From positions 9,390 to 73,389 of the forward strand of contig CAYMCO010000026.1 of NCBI GenBank assembly GCA_964388955.1: a stretch of DNA of 64,000 nt, read 5' to 3'. Numbering within the stretch: position 1 is the stretch's first letter; each line of letters begins with the position of its first letter. Under the pieces are notes generated by a model. It was not told the DNA's origin, made no database searches, and saw nothing but the letters and a program-made list of their open reading frames with translations. Positions 16,785 to 25,844 of this stretch are shown here, one piece after another. Both the position numbers and the translations under genes were made by a program. The stretch is from CAYMCO01 sp964388955 (GTDB lineage: Bacteria; Chloroflexota; Anaerolineae; Anaerolineales; E44-bin32).

Positions 16785-18472
16785 CGGCCACCTCCGGCGC
16801 AGGCGCAGGCGCAGCCGGCACAGGCGCACGCGCAAGCGCATGCGCACCCTCCGCCGCCACCCGCCCGGAAGCCACCTCCGGTCTTCGACGGAGGGGGAGG
16901 CGGGTTCGTCGTCCTGGTCACTCCGCCGGTGAAACTGGTCAGACTCGAGACCAGGTTGCCCGCCGTGTTCTGCACGCTGGTGACCACCGAGGCCGCAAAC
17001 TGGCCGCCGGGGAGGGAGGGCAGGGAAACCCGGCCGGCCGGGCCCGGGCCTGTTGTTGCGGTGGGCGCGGCCACCTTGCCCCCCGATGGCGCCGCCGGTG
17101 GGCTGTATGACGGCCTGTAGGCGCCCCACCAGACGGGGATGTACACAGGGCCTGTGCGGAATACGCGCCGAGTGCGATCGTCGAAATCGCGATCCAGCAT
17201 GGTCCACTCCAGGTCTTCCATGTAGCGCTCGGAACGCACCTCGGGCGTCTCCGCGGATTCGACCTGGGCCCAGGCCTTATCCACGATGGACCGGTAGAAT
17301 TTTTTCGTGTCAGCCAGGCCGAAGCCTTTCATCTTCTTCTGGACGGCTTTGACCAGATTGACGGAGACCTTCTGGAGCGCCTTTTCTCGCTTGCGTTTGT
17401 CCTTGGCCGTCACCGCGGCCAGGAACTCCTTCTCGTACGGGCGCAAATCCTCTGGAGCAGGCTCGATGGCGTCCACCTGCAGGGGATCCTCGGAGGTCAC
17501 CCGGGCCGCTCCTTTCTTGACCAGCCCGAAAAGGATCATGGTCAGCACCCGGTCCAGCGGGCGCTCGAGCAGGATGGCGGCCTCCACCGCGGTAAGTCCG
17601 CGCTTGATGCCATGGCCCTCAATGGAAATCTTGGGCGGCAGATAGTCCAACTTCCGCCTCCGGCTGCCGTATGTGGCGGCGGCGACGATCAAGCCGATGA
17701 TCAGCAGCACGCCGACGACGCAGCAGAAAGTGAATACGGCGTCGCTCGAGATCCCCAGGCGCTGCCAGGTCGAGGGTTGCTGCACGGCGCCGGTCGGCAC
17801 GTACTGAATCGGGAAAGAGGCGCCGAAGACGTAAGCCGTGTAGCCGTTGGCGGAGGGATTGTGCCACGAATACAACACCCTCCCCTGGGAATCGAGGGAG
17901 GTGTCTGGGCTCTCCGGCCAACCTCGGGGCGATGCGTGCCAGCGCGGCTCATCGGGCTTCACGCCGGGCGGCAGGTGGAAATTGACGGTCATGTCGGTGG
18001 TGCCGTGGACGAATTGCTTCTCGAACCAGCTTGGCGAGAAGCCCACGCTGGCGTAACCGGATACGTCCGATTGGAACAGCACGTTCCCCACGCCGGTGAT
18101 CGCCATGAGAACCGTCCCCTTGCCACCAGGGGGGATGGCATTCGGACCCAAGCCCAAGGCGATACCTGGGCTGACCACCGGCGAGTCCTCGATATCCGTG
18201 ATGGGCGCGCCGTTCACCGACGCGGTGACGTTGGACAGGCTGTAGGAGCTGTCCATGGGCATGCCGATGTCGATGTACTCCATCGCTGGAGCGGAGGGAT
18301 CATTGGTAAGGGCCATCTGGTACTCGATGCGCGCAGTGCCATCGGATTCCCAGTAAACGTCCACGACCTCACGATCCAAGGAGAAGGAGTAATCCTCGGC
18401 CATGGCGGAAACCGGCGCCAGGATCAACACCAGAACCGACGCGGCCAGGATTATGCGCCTAAAGAGTCTCAT
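16781..18472 (-). CDS. DUF2207-like membrane protein ending in a Cys-Ala repeat tail
   Basis: The 563-residue protein has a signal peptide (residues 1-25, ending SAMA), an extracellular beta-rich domain like DUF2207, one membrane helix at about 246-268 followed by GSRRRK, and a cytoplasmic part with a predicted helical domain (about 285-430). A proline/glycine-rich linker leads to the tail at residues 543-563: (CA)5, G, (CA)3, GGGR, eight cysteines in 17 residues. The tail should face the cytosol, where the radical SAM enzyme encoded next would act. It may therefore be a membrane-bound precursor whose C-terminus is modified. The ATG follows GAGGAGCATAGG. The function of the extracellular domain is unknown. 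Confidence 0.85.
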   Translation of the reverse strand: MRLFRRIILAASVLVLILAPVSAMAEDYSFSLDREVVDVYWESDGTARIEYQMALTNDPSAPAMEYIDIGMPMDSSYSLSNVTASVNGAPITDIEDSPVVSPGIALGLGPNAIPPGGKGTVLMAITGVGNVLFQSDVSGYASVGFSPSWFEKQFVHGTTDMTVNFHLPPGVKPDEPRWHASPRGWPESPDTSLDSQGRVLYSWHNPSANGYTAYVFGASFPIQYVPTGAVQQPSTWQRLGISSDAVFTFCCVVGVLLIIGLIVAAATYGSRRRKLDYLPPKISIEGHGIKRGLTAVEAAILLERPLDRVLTMILFGLVKKGAARVTSEDPLQVDAIEPAPEDLRPYEKEFLAAVTAKDKRKREKALQKVSVNLVKAVQKKMKGFGLADTKKFYRSIVDKAWAQVESAETPEVRSERYMEDLEWTMLDRDFDDRTRRVFRTGPVYIPVWWGAYRPSYSPPAAPSGGKVAAPTATTGPGPAGRVSLPSLPGGQFAASVVTSVQNTAGNLVSSLTSFTGGVTRTTNPPPPPSKTGGGFRAGGGGGCACACACACAGCACACAGGGR

Positions 18473-18609
18473 CCTATGCTCCTCGCAAACTGCACATGTA
18501 GGCGATGGTCCAGATTCCCAGGCTGCCCCGGCGCTGGACGATCTCTCAATCGTAGTTTGGAAATCGGATCGACGTCAAAGACCGCCCCCCAAAGGGCCCT
18601 CCGCGCAGG

Positions 18610-18975
18610 CTACCATTTGGGCGCTTCCTCGAGTTGGTAACTCGCGCCACAGTAGGGGCAGTTCACGACCGGCGCCCCCGCCACCATGGTCACATTCTCA
18701 GAACTCAGCGCACCGCCACAGTTCCGGCACTTGAATTCCTCCAGGCTGACGTCCCCGGAGAGCTCGATCTTCTGGACCACCTCGACGGCCTGCTTATCGG
18801 CACGGGCTCGGCGCGCGCCCAGCCAGATGAGAAGCAGCCCCGCGCCGATCCCGATAACCCCCACCAGGATCCAGCCCGGCGTGCCCTGCGGGCTGAAGGC
18901 GCCCCAGATGAACAGCACGCCGAAGAATATCAAAATAGCGGCAGAAATATATGCGATCCATTGCCCTATCTTCAT
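18610..18975 (-). CDS. Small membrane protein with C-terminal zinc ribbon
   Basis: The 121-residue protein has two membrane helices (about residues 6-26 and 34-54), a short linker, and a zinc ribbon made by CRNCG and CPYCG (about 82-110). Both termini should be cytosolic. It is the first gene of the minus-strand unit that encodes the cysteine-tailed membrane protein and the radical SAM pair, 137 bases upstream of the former. ATG with GGGAG six bases before it is preferred over a GTG two codons upstream. The role is unknown; membrane zinc ribbons often act as assembly or regulatory factors. Confidence 0.75.
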   Translation of the reverse strand: MKIGQWIAYISAAILIFFGVLFIWGAFSPQGTPGWILVGVIGIGAGLLLIWLGARRARADKQAVEVVQKIELSGDVSLEEFKCRNCGGALSSENVTMVAGAPVVNCPYCGASYQLEEAPKW

Positions 18976-19004
18976 CGCCACTCCCGCTGATCATTTTGCC
19001 ATTG

Positions 19005-19033
19005 AGTGTAGCAAAGCGTGAAAGCCCACACAA
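19005..19033 (-). promoter_or_regulatory. Sigma-70-type promoter for the radical SAM unit
   Basis: On the minus strand TTGTGT (19033-19028) and TACACT (19010-19005) are 17 bases apart and lie 30 bases upstream of the zinc-ribbon protein start. The predicted transcript would begin near 18997. This was read by eye. Confidence 0.4.
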
Positions 19034-19274
19034 CCGATGGAATAGATCAGTTAACACGCCGAATTTCCCGAATTCCAACGATGATTCCCTGGGCCATGCG
19101 TTCCTTTCTGGGGGGAAGTCCGATCTGCCTTGCAAAAGGGCTCCGCCCGTTGACAGGACATTCATCGTGGCTGATATCCAACCCCTTAGATGGGAACCCT
19201 CCCGTATCCGGTCATGCCCTGACGGGTGCGCGTGGTGGGGAGACAACCAATGATCTCTTAGCGCCCCCGGACCC

Positions 19275-20645
19275 TCAGGGCAGGGGGTGTTTGGCGGCCA
19301 TCTCCGCCGCCAGCTCGTTGTGGCGCGCTATGAGACGGTCGAGGTCGTGCCCGAGCAACTCCCCATGATCAATGATGGGCTTGCCGTTGATGACCGACAG
19401 GTCCACCCCATAGGGGGTACAGAGCAGGAGTGAGGCGACGGGATCGTGGATCGCGCCTCCGGCGAACTCCACCCGGTCCTGGCGCATGCCGATGAAGTCC
19501 GCCGCCTTGCCGGGTGCCAGTTGGCCAATATCGTCGCGGCCGATGACCGAAGCAGAGCCGGTCGTGGCGAGCTCGAGCGCGTCCATGACCGAGAAAGCCG
19601 CCGCGCCCTTGCTCACCCGCTGCAGGAGCAGGGCGTTCCGGGTCTCGGCCAGCAGATTGCAGCCGTCATTGGAAGCGGAGCCGTCCAGAGCGATGCCCAC
19701 CCGTACCCCATGCTCCCGCATCTCCTTGATCTTGGCCACGCCGGAGCCCAGGCGCATATTCGAGCTGGGGCAGTGGGCGACGCCGGTGTCCGTATCCGCC
19801 AGCATCTGAATCTCGTCCTCTCGGAGCCAGATCGCGTGTGCCCACCATACATCCGGGCCGGTCCAGCCCAGGCGCTGCATGAACTCGGCCGGGCGCTCGC
19901 CGAAGGTCTCCATGCAAAACCGCTCCTCGTCGCGGGTCTCGGCCACATGGGTGTGCAGGTACACACCTTGATATGACCTGGCCAGATCCGCGATCTCCTT
20001 CATCAAGTCGGGAGTGACCGTAAAGGGCGAGCAGGGAGCCAGTCCGATGCGCAGCATGGAGTACGGTGCCGGATCGTGATAGCGGTCGATCACCCGCTGG
20101 GAATCTTGCAGAATGCGATCCTCCGCCTCCACCACATGATCCGGGGGAAGCCCGCCCTGGGATTGGCCCAGGCTCATGGATCCCCGTGTTGGATGAAATC
20201 GCACACCGAGCTCCGCGGCGGCGCGAATCTCCGCATCCAGGGTGCAGTCATTGGGGAAGATATAGAGATGATCCGTAGATGTCGTGCAGCCGGACTTGAG
20301 CATCTCCACCAGGGCAATCTTGGCGGAGACGTATACGGCTTCGTCATGCATCTCGCCCCACACCGGATAGAGGCGCCTCAGCCAGTCGAACAACTCGGCA
20401 TTCTGCGCCCCGGGCAGGGCCCGCGTCAGTGTCTGGTACATGTGGTGATGCGTGTTGATCATCCCGGGCATCACGATCATCCCGCCGGCGTCGATCACCT
20501 CATCCGCCTCCCGGGGCAGATCCTTGCTGGGTCCAACCTGCTCGATCACATTGTCGCGAACAAGGAGCCCGCCATCCGATATGGTTTCTTGGCGGGGGTT
20601 CATGGTCAGCAAGGTGTCAGCGTTCTTGACCAGAAGGGTGGGCAT
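19275..20645 (-). CDS. 8-oxoguanine deaminase-like amidohydrolase
   Basis: This metal-dependent purine deaminase-type enzyme has 456 residues. PGMINTHHHMYQTLTRALPGAQNAELFDWL is the hallmark N-terminal region (the HxH ligands lie in THHH), followed by LHTHVAET (third histidine), WAHAIWLREDE (fourth) and ALDGSASNDGCN (aspartate). These match 8-oxoguanine deaminases and related chlorohydrolase-like enzymes. Substrate choice within the family is uncertain; guanine or triazine derivatives are alternatives. A purine role fits the molybdenum hydroxylase genes of the same window. A TATAAT lies upstream at 20714-20709 without a clear -35. Confidence 0.8.
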   Translation of the reverse strand: MPTLLVKNADTLLTMNPRQETISDGGLLVRDNVIEQVGPSKDLPREADEVIDAGGMIVMPGMINTHHHMYQTLTRALPGAQNAELFDWLRRLYPVWGEMHDEAVYVSAKIALVEMLKSGCTTSTDHLYIFPNDCTLDAEIRAAAELGVRFHPTRGSMSLGQSQGGLPPDHVVEAEDRILQDSQRVIDRYHDPAPYSMLRIGLAPCSPFTVTPDLMKEIADLARSYQGVYLHTHVAETRDEERFCMETFGERPAEFMQRLGWTGPDVWWAHAIWLREDEIQMLADTDTGVAHCPSSNMRLGSGVAKIKEMREHGVRVGIALDGSASNDGCNLLAETRNALLLQRVSKGAAAFSVMDALELATTGSASVIGRDDIGQLAPGKAADFIGMRQDRVEFAGGAIHDPVASLLLCTPYGVDLSVINGKPIIDHGELLGHDLDRLIARHNELAAEMAAKHPLP

Positions 20646-21231
20646 GGGGCAACCTTCCGCAACTGTCGGCTTGTCCGGTTTGGTCGATATAGCGCCCGAA
20701 GCAGCAGAATTATATCCCAGGGGGCTGTGAGTAGTGAACAGGGCATGTTGAGCGGTGAGCAGGGGGAGGGATTTGGATGCGGAGATGATCGGCTGCAGGT
20801 TGCGGGTTGGAAGGTTGAAGGTTGGTGAGAGTCGTGGGCGGTGGGCCCCAGTATTGCAGGGTCAGTTCGTCCCACGGGATCTCTCAAATGCTGTCAGGAG
20901 GACCGTTCGTCCCTCTCAGCAGAACCGGAGTGGTCCCCGACCCCCAACCCCCTTCGCCAAACCGTTTGCGCCGGCGGGGCAGGAGGCGAAACACACATAG
21001 CAGCCGCCCGCATCCGGTGTGTCATTCCGGAGGAACTGACGACTGGAGTGAAGCAGCGATGCAGTACAGAAAGATGGCTGATTGCTCACGGTCGAACGCC
21101 GATGGCCGTAAGCAACGTGTAACATGCAAAGCATTGGCCGCAATTTGCACCTGTCAGGGTCGGGAGATCCCCTGGCGGAGAATATAATGATCGTGGAGAA
21201 TGCGTCTTGGAGACGACATGGAGTGAAAGGT
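20646..21231. other. Gene-less stretch between divergent deaminase and hydantoinase, with word repeats
   Basis: No gene could be supported over 586 bases. Bases 20728-20825 carry degenerate words such as AGTAGTGAACAGGG, GAGCGGTGAGCAGGG, GGTTGCGGGTTGGAAGGTTGAAGGTTGG, a vocabulary seen again after 22653. The stretch must hold the promoters of both flanking genes, but apart from a TATAAT at 20709-20714 none is clear. Confidence 0.5.
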
Positions 21232-22653
21232 ATGGAGAGGATCCTGTTGCAGGGCGGTGAACTGGTCAGCGCAGAGGGCACGGTTCGGAAGGACCTGCTC
21301 ATTGAAGGAGGGCGTATCGCCGCCGTGGAGCGGGAAATCCAAGGACCAGGAGCGGAGCGCTTCGATGTCACGGGCAAGTTCGTGCTGCCGGGCGGGATCG
21401 ATCCGCACACCCATTTCGACCTGCGCATGTTCAACACGGTAAGCTCTGATGACCACTACACCGGACACAAGGCGGCCGCCTTCGGCGGGACGACTACGGT
21501 GATGGACTTCGTCCCGCTGGAGGCGGGAGGGCTGATGGATTCCGTAACCGCCTGGCGAGCGAAAGCCGACCCAAAAGCGGCCGTTGATTTTGGCTTCCAC
21601 ATGAATATCACCCGCTGGGACGGGCAGGTCAAAGGCGAGTTCGGGGATCTTCTTGCGGCGGGGATCCCGACAGTGAAGATGTTCACCGCCTATAACAATC
21701 GGCTGCGCTTGGGGGACGCCGAGATCTTCCAGGTCATGCGGCAGTGCGCGGCGCTCGGTATGCTGCCTATGCTGCACGCGGAAAATGGGGATGTGATCGA
21801 ATTGCTGGTGGGCGAGGCGCTGGCGGCGGGGCACACCGCGCCGGTGTGGCACGCCCTCACCCGCCCCGCCTGGGGCGCGGTGGAGAGCATCCTGCGGGGC
21901 ATCTCGCTGGCCGCGCAAGCCGGTTCGCCCCTCTATCTCGTGCATGTGAACACCGCCGGTGGTCTGGATCAGCTTCGATATGGCCGTGGGAAGGGGCTGC
22001 CGGTGATGGGGGAGACTTGCCCGCAGTATCTCTTCTTCACCATCGACGACTTGCGCCGCCCGGACGGGGCCAAGTGGGTCTGCAGTCCACCCATGCGGGC
22101 GGCGGAGGATAACCAGGCCCTGTGGACGGGGTTGGAGGACAGGTCCCTGCAGGTGGTGGCCACCGACCACTGCGCGTTCTTCTACGACGGAACGACACCC
22201 ATCGAATACGAAGGCCGGCACGTGGCCATCCCAGGCAAGGAGCTAGGGGCAAATGATTTCACGAAGATCCCCAACGGGCTGCCAGCGGTGGGCGACCGGA
22301 TGCCGATCCTATGGACCTTCGGCGTGGGGGCCGGTCGCATCACCCCCAATCACTTTGTGGAATTGACATCGACAAACCCGGCCAAGATCTTCGGACTGTA
22401 CCCACGCAAGGGGAGCCTGGAGGTCGGAGCAGATGCGGATCTCGTGGTATGGGACCCGGATCGGGAGCTGACCTACGGGATAAAGTACGCCCGCCACCGC
22501 ACGGACTACAACCTATGGGAGGGCCGGAAGCTGCGGGGCTTCCCGGAGAAGGTGTTTCTGCGCGGCCGACTCATCGTGGATGGCGACCGCTGGCTGGGAC
22601 GCCCCGGGATGGGCCGTTTCCTGCCGCGCGAACCCGGAAGCGCGATTCTCTAG
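21232..22653 (+). CDS. Dihydropyrimidinase / hydantoinase
   Basis: It opens cyclic amide rings such as dihydropyrimidines or hydantoins in the cytosol. The protein has 473 residues, normal for the family. GGIDPHTHFDLRMFNT gives the first two histidines. TVKMFTAYNN holds the lysine that is carbamylated to bridge the metals. LHAENGDVI and LVHVNTAGG supply further ligands, and VATDHCAFFYD the aspartate region. ATG at 21232 fits the domain start; the frame continues 108 bases upstream but without conserved sequence. E. coli places a hydantoinase (hyuA/ygeZ) near the yqeB-ssnA-xdhD genes, which are present here about 5-20 kb away. Confidence 0.88.
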   Translation: MERILLQGGELVSAEGTVRKDLLIEGGRIAAVEREIQGPGAERFDVTGKFVLPGGIDPHTHFDLRMFNTVSSDDHYTGHKAAAFGGTTTVMDFVPLEAGGLMDSVTAWRAKADPKAAVDFGFHMNITRWDGQVKGEFGDLLAAGIPTVKMFTAYNNRLRLGDAEIFQVMRQCAALGMLPMLHAENGDVIELLVGEALAAGHTAPVWHALTRPAWGAVESILRGISLAAQAGSPLYLVHVNTAGGLDQLRYGRGKGLPVMGETCPQYLFFTIDDLRRPDGAKWVCSPPMRAAEDNQALWTGLEDRSLQVVATDHCAFFYDGTTPIEYEGRHVAIPGKELGANDFTKIPNGLPAVGDRMPILWTFGVGAGRITPNHFVELTSTNPAKIFGLYPRKGSLEVGADADLVVWDPDRELTYGIKYARHRTDYNLWEGRKLRGFPEKVFLRGRLIVDGDRWLGRPGMGRFLPREPGSAIL

Positions 22654-22919
22654 GTTGCAGGTTACAGGTTGAAGGTTGGTCGCCATGGCAGTCCAGTCCG
22701 TCCGCCCAGACATCCGCTCAAGGCCTGCTTCGCGCATCGAGCTTTCAGCTTTCAGCCTTCGGCTCGTCAGCGAGTATCCGCAATCGGTCATGCTGCTTGT
22801 CGGGTTCTATGCAGCAAGCGGTGTGCATCGAGCATCTAGCTTGAGCCGACCGCTGATCGCTGACAGCTGAGGGCCCGTATCAACCTGCCACCTGGAACTG
22901 GTTTTTTCCTGTTCCCCAA
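22654..22919. repeat. Gene-less stretch of degenerate word repeats
   Basis: The stretch is built of repeated words: GGTTGCAGGTTACAGG then TTGAAGGTTGG at the left, TTTCAGCTTTCAGCC and TCGTCAGCGAGT in the middle, GACCGCTGATCGCTGACAGC further right, and CTGTTCCCCAATC running into the end of the next gene. No gene or RNA was seen. Confidence 0.5.
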
Positions 22920-24080
22920 TCACTGTTCCCCAACCCCTGATTCCGATTCCCCAATCTCCTTCCGATACACTCGATACCGCTTGTAGATTCGTGCCCCCAT
23001 GCGCTCCGCCAGAAGTGGTGTGCGGGGGTTGTCCACCGAGGTGAGGGAAAGATCCGCCCAGCGGTATCCTTTGGCTCGCGCCCGCCGTTCCAACTCATCG
23101 AACAGCAGCAGCGCCACTCCGGTGTCCCAATATTCCGGGAGCACCAGAACGCTCTTCACCGCCAGGCACTCCGGCTGGCGCCGGGAGGCCAACCACAGTC
23201 TGAGGTAGTCCCAGGGACGCCGCAAGCCGTGCGCATGGATCAGCCATTCGTTGACGTTGGGGAGGCCCGGGAACCAGCCCACCGGCTCGCCTTCTGCCTC
23301 TGCGAACAGAACCAACTCAGGATCGGCGAAGGGCATGAAGGAGCGGAAGGTGGATTCCAGCGCCGAGCGCTCCCACCCGATGTGATCCGGGAGGTGCGCC
23401 AGCGAGCGATTGATCAGGCCGTATACGTTGTCTACCTCCTCCTGGAAGCGGTCCAGCCTTGCCCCCCGGATGGTGAATTTTCCACGCTCCCTCAGGCGCG
23501 CTGCGATCCGCCGCAATCGCACGCGACGGGGTGACTCATCCGCCACCGGCACCTCGAAAGCGATATTGTCACCCCGCGCGGGGACGAAACCGTTTCTCTC
23601 AACCAGCTCCTGGTAGTAGTCAGGCGTGTGCCCGCAGAGCAGTGCGGGGGGGCGATCACGGCCTTCGATCAGGATCCCATAACTGTCCTCGTAATCCAGA
23701 TGAAAGGGGCCCCACAGGGTGGACAACCCCCGGGCAGCCCCCCATTCGCCAGCGCGGCGGAAGAGGGACTCGGCGACGCGGTAGTCGTCGATGCACTCGA
23801 AGAAGCCAAACATGCACTCGCGCGTCCCCCGACGCTCGTTGGCCGCCGGATCCATCGCGGCGCAGATGGTGCCCAGGGGCTTCGTCCCGTTCCAGGCGAT
23901 GAAGAACTCGGCCTCACCGCCCCGCTGGAAGAATGCACCGCGCTCAGGGTCGATGCGCTTCCGCAGATCCGGGAGAAGCGGCGGAACCCACAGCGGGTCA
24001 CGTGCGTAGATCTTTCTGGGGAAAGCGAGGAGAGTCTTCCGCCCCCGGCGGCTGGAAATCGTCCGCACCTCAATGTTCAT
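22920..24080 (-). CDS. GNAT-fold protein of the YghO type
   Basis: The 386-residue protein has the long-form GNAT layout. It starts with RKTLLAFPRKIYARDPLWVPPLLPDLRKRIDP, continues through FGFFECIDD and GPFHLDYEDSYGILIEG, and ends with VLVLPEYWDTGVALLLFDELERRARAKGYRWADLS and a final GARIYKRYRVYRK. The substrate is unknown. The last ten or so residues (ESESGVGEQ) are encoded by the same ATTGGGGAA-type words that fill the adjacent intergenic repeat, so the natural C-terminus may have been extended by repeat sequence. The ATG overlaps the stop of the upstream transporter gene as ATGA, which suggests co-translation. Confidence 0.75.
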   Translation of the reverse strand: MNIEVRTISSRRGRKTLLAFPRKIYARDPLWVPPLLPDLRKRIDPERGAFFQRGGEAEFFIAWNGTKPLGTICAAMDPAANERRGTRECMFGFFECIDDYRVAESLFRRAGEWGAARGLSTLWGPFHLDYEDSYGILIEGRDRPPALLCGHTPDYYQELVERNGFVPARGDNIAFEVPVADESPRRVRLRRIAARLRERGKFTIRGARLDRFQEEVDNVYGLINRSLAHLPDHIGWERSALESTFRSFMPFADPELVLFAEAEGEPVGWFPGLPNVNEWLIHAHGLRRPWDYLRLWLASRRQPECLAVKSVLVLPEYWDTGVALLLFDELERRARAKGYRWADLSLTSVDNPRTPLLAERMGARIYKRYRVYRKEIGESESGVGEQ

Positions 24081-25444
24081 GACGCCGGGGCCTCCTGGCT
24101 CCTAGCCCGCCGGGCCTCCAGCTCGGCGCGCAGGGCCGTATGCTGCCGCCTATCTAGCGGATAGAGGGCGGCGAACAAGATTCCGATGCACAAGAGGACC
24201 GCCGGTATGGGTCCCACCGCGATGCGGATTCCCATCACAGCCGCCGGAGGTTGGGTGGTGGAGGCGGGTACATAGCCTGTGAACTGCAGGATGAGCAGCA
24301 CCAGTGGGATCGCCAGGGAGGTGGCCGCTTTCTTGATCAAGGTGATCAGGCTGTAGAACATGCCCTCGTGGCGTTTGCCCGTCTGCAGTTCATCCCACTC
24401 GACCGCGTCAGGGATAATGGACCATGGCAATACGTGGGCGGCACCCACCCCGATTCCCGCCATGATGCAGAGGAAGAGCAGCAGGGCGAAGGGGCTGGCG
24501 GGATTCAACGTGATGATGACTACTTGGACCGCCGCCCAGAAGGCGATTCCCCCTATATAGGCCCTCTGTTTGCCAAAGCGACGCGAGATTCGCTCCCAGA
24601 AGGGCAATGTCAGAATGGCCGTCACGAAAATGGCCCCCATGATAATCTCGCTCTGCGGCTCCCGCTCGACGACATACTTGATGAAAAAGAGCAGGGTCGC
24701 GTTCAGGATGTCAACCGACACCCATGTGAGCAAGAATATCCCCATTCCAAAGAGAAAGGGGCGGTTCTTGAAGGCTGCCTTGAGCGACGCCAATAGCTCG
24801 GGCTGCTCAAGGTGCATGAACTCCGGCCGTTCCCGTGTGCCCAGGAAAGTCAGCCATAGGGGGAGGGCGCTCGCGAAAGCAAAAATGGCCCCCATGAGGA
24901 GCACCTTGGAGGCGTTTTCGGGCGTGAAGGATCCCACAATTGCGACAGGCAGGGTGAAAGCGATCAGCCCGGCGAAGATGGAGAAAAACATGCGATAGCT
25001 GGTCAGCGCGGTGCGCTCGTCATAGTCGCCGGTCAACTCCGGGGTGAGCGCGAAGTATGGCATGTACACGAAGGTGGCCGCCGTGTCGTAAAGCATGTAA
25101 ACGAGGCCGTAGTAGGCGGCCACGGCGAGCGTCCCCTGCAGGGGCGGCCGCCACCATAGCAGGATGAACGACAGCGCATAGGGCAGGGCGCCGAAAAGCA
25201 GGTAGGGCCGCCGACGTCCCCAGCGGGTGCGCGTGCGGTCGGAGATATAACCGACCAGCGGATCGTTGATGTAGTCCCAACTCCGGCCGGCGAAAATGGC
25301 GATCGCCGCGGCGCCCGGGGAGATGCCGACGACGTCTGTCAGAAAGATGGCGAAATACGCGCCGATGATGGTGGATGTCAGGCTGAACCCGGTGTCCCCC
25401 GCACCGTAGATGACTTTGGTGCGTCGTGGTAGCTTTTCGATCAC
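24077..25444 (-). CDS. GPH-family (MelB-like) sugar or glycoside:cation symporter
   Basis: The 455-residue inner-membrane protein has about 12 hydrophobic segments. The signature lies in GRSWDYINDPLVGYISDRTRTRWGRRRPYLLFGALPYALSF, typical of the glycoside-pentoside-hexuronide family. WDEL-TGKRHEGMFYSLITLIKKAATSLAIPLV is the conserved second-half loop. The substrate is unknown. GTG at 25444 with GAGGAGGAATT before it is the clear start; more upstream frame is unlikely to be translated. It overlaps the next gene by four bases. Confidence 0.88.
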   Translation of the reverse strand: MIEKLPRRTKVIYGAGDTGFSLTSTIIGAYFAIFLTDVVGISPGAAAIAIFAGRSWDYINDPLVGYISDRTRTRWGRRRPYLLFGALPYALSFILLWWRPPLQGTLAVAAYYGLVYMLYDTAATFVYMPYFALTPELTGDYDERTALTSYRMFFSIFAGLIAFTLPVAIVGSFTPENASKVLLMGAIFAFASALPLWLTFLGTRERPEFMHLEQPELLASLKAAFKNRPFLFGMGIFLLTWVSVDILNATLLFFIKYVVEREPQSEIIMGAIFVTAILTLPFWERISRRFGKQRAYIGGIAFWAAVQVVIITLNPASPFALLLFLCIMAGIGVGAAHVLPWSIIPDAVEWDELQTGKRHEGMFYSLITLIKKAATSLAIPLVLLILQFTGYVPASTTQPPAAVMGIRIAVGPIPAVLLCIGILFAALYPLDRRQHTALRAELEARRARSQEAPAS

Positions 25445-25844
25445 AATTCCTCCTCGGATAGGTGAGGGAATTGTGCACCAAATTCGATGGATAGGGAAAT
25501 TGACGGTCTTGTGCCCCAGCCCCGTCCGCTTCAATCCAGAAGGCCAACTTCTGTTCCGCGTCGGCCCAGTGCACATGCGGAGGTCCTTGCCGGCGGCCTT
25601 TCGCAAATCTTCGCCACCCGGCGTCGCCCTTTGGGTACATTCCGCGGCGTAATCGGGACTATTCTCCGCTTGAGCGGGCGCGGGCCGCTGTGCTAGAATG
25701 AAGCATCCTCACAGATCGCCCGGTCGTGCGCAGCGCTTGCATGCGGCGGCGTCGAGCATCCTCGTTCGTCGAAAAGTGCCCGCGATCTCAAGGACCTCGG
25801 ACGAAAAAAGCATGGAGCAGTGGCGGTGAAAGGGGAGCCAACAC
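25445..25844. other. Divergent promoter region, no gene
   Basis: This 400-base gap separates the minus-strand transporter unit from the plus-strand F420/molybdenum hydroxylase run. It holds the promoter listed at 25670-25699. No convincing gene was found in any frame. Confidence 0.5.
25670..25699 (+). promoter_or_regulatory. Sigma-70-type promoter for the 21-kb SsnA/F420/molybdenum hydroxylase run
   Basis: TTGAGC (25670-25675) and TAGAAT (25694-25699) are 18 bases apart. The predicted start, near 25707, leaves a leader of about 138 bases before the Nudix gene. Read by eye. Confidence 0.4.

Noticed and set aside
15324..17120. Open frame of nearly 600 codons on the plus strand
   Set aside because: It lies antisense to the two radical SAM genes, which have clear family motifs, and it encodes low-complexity Ala/Gln/Pro-rich sequence at its end.
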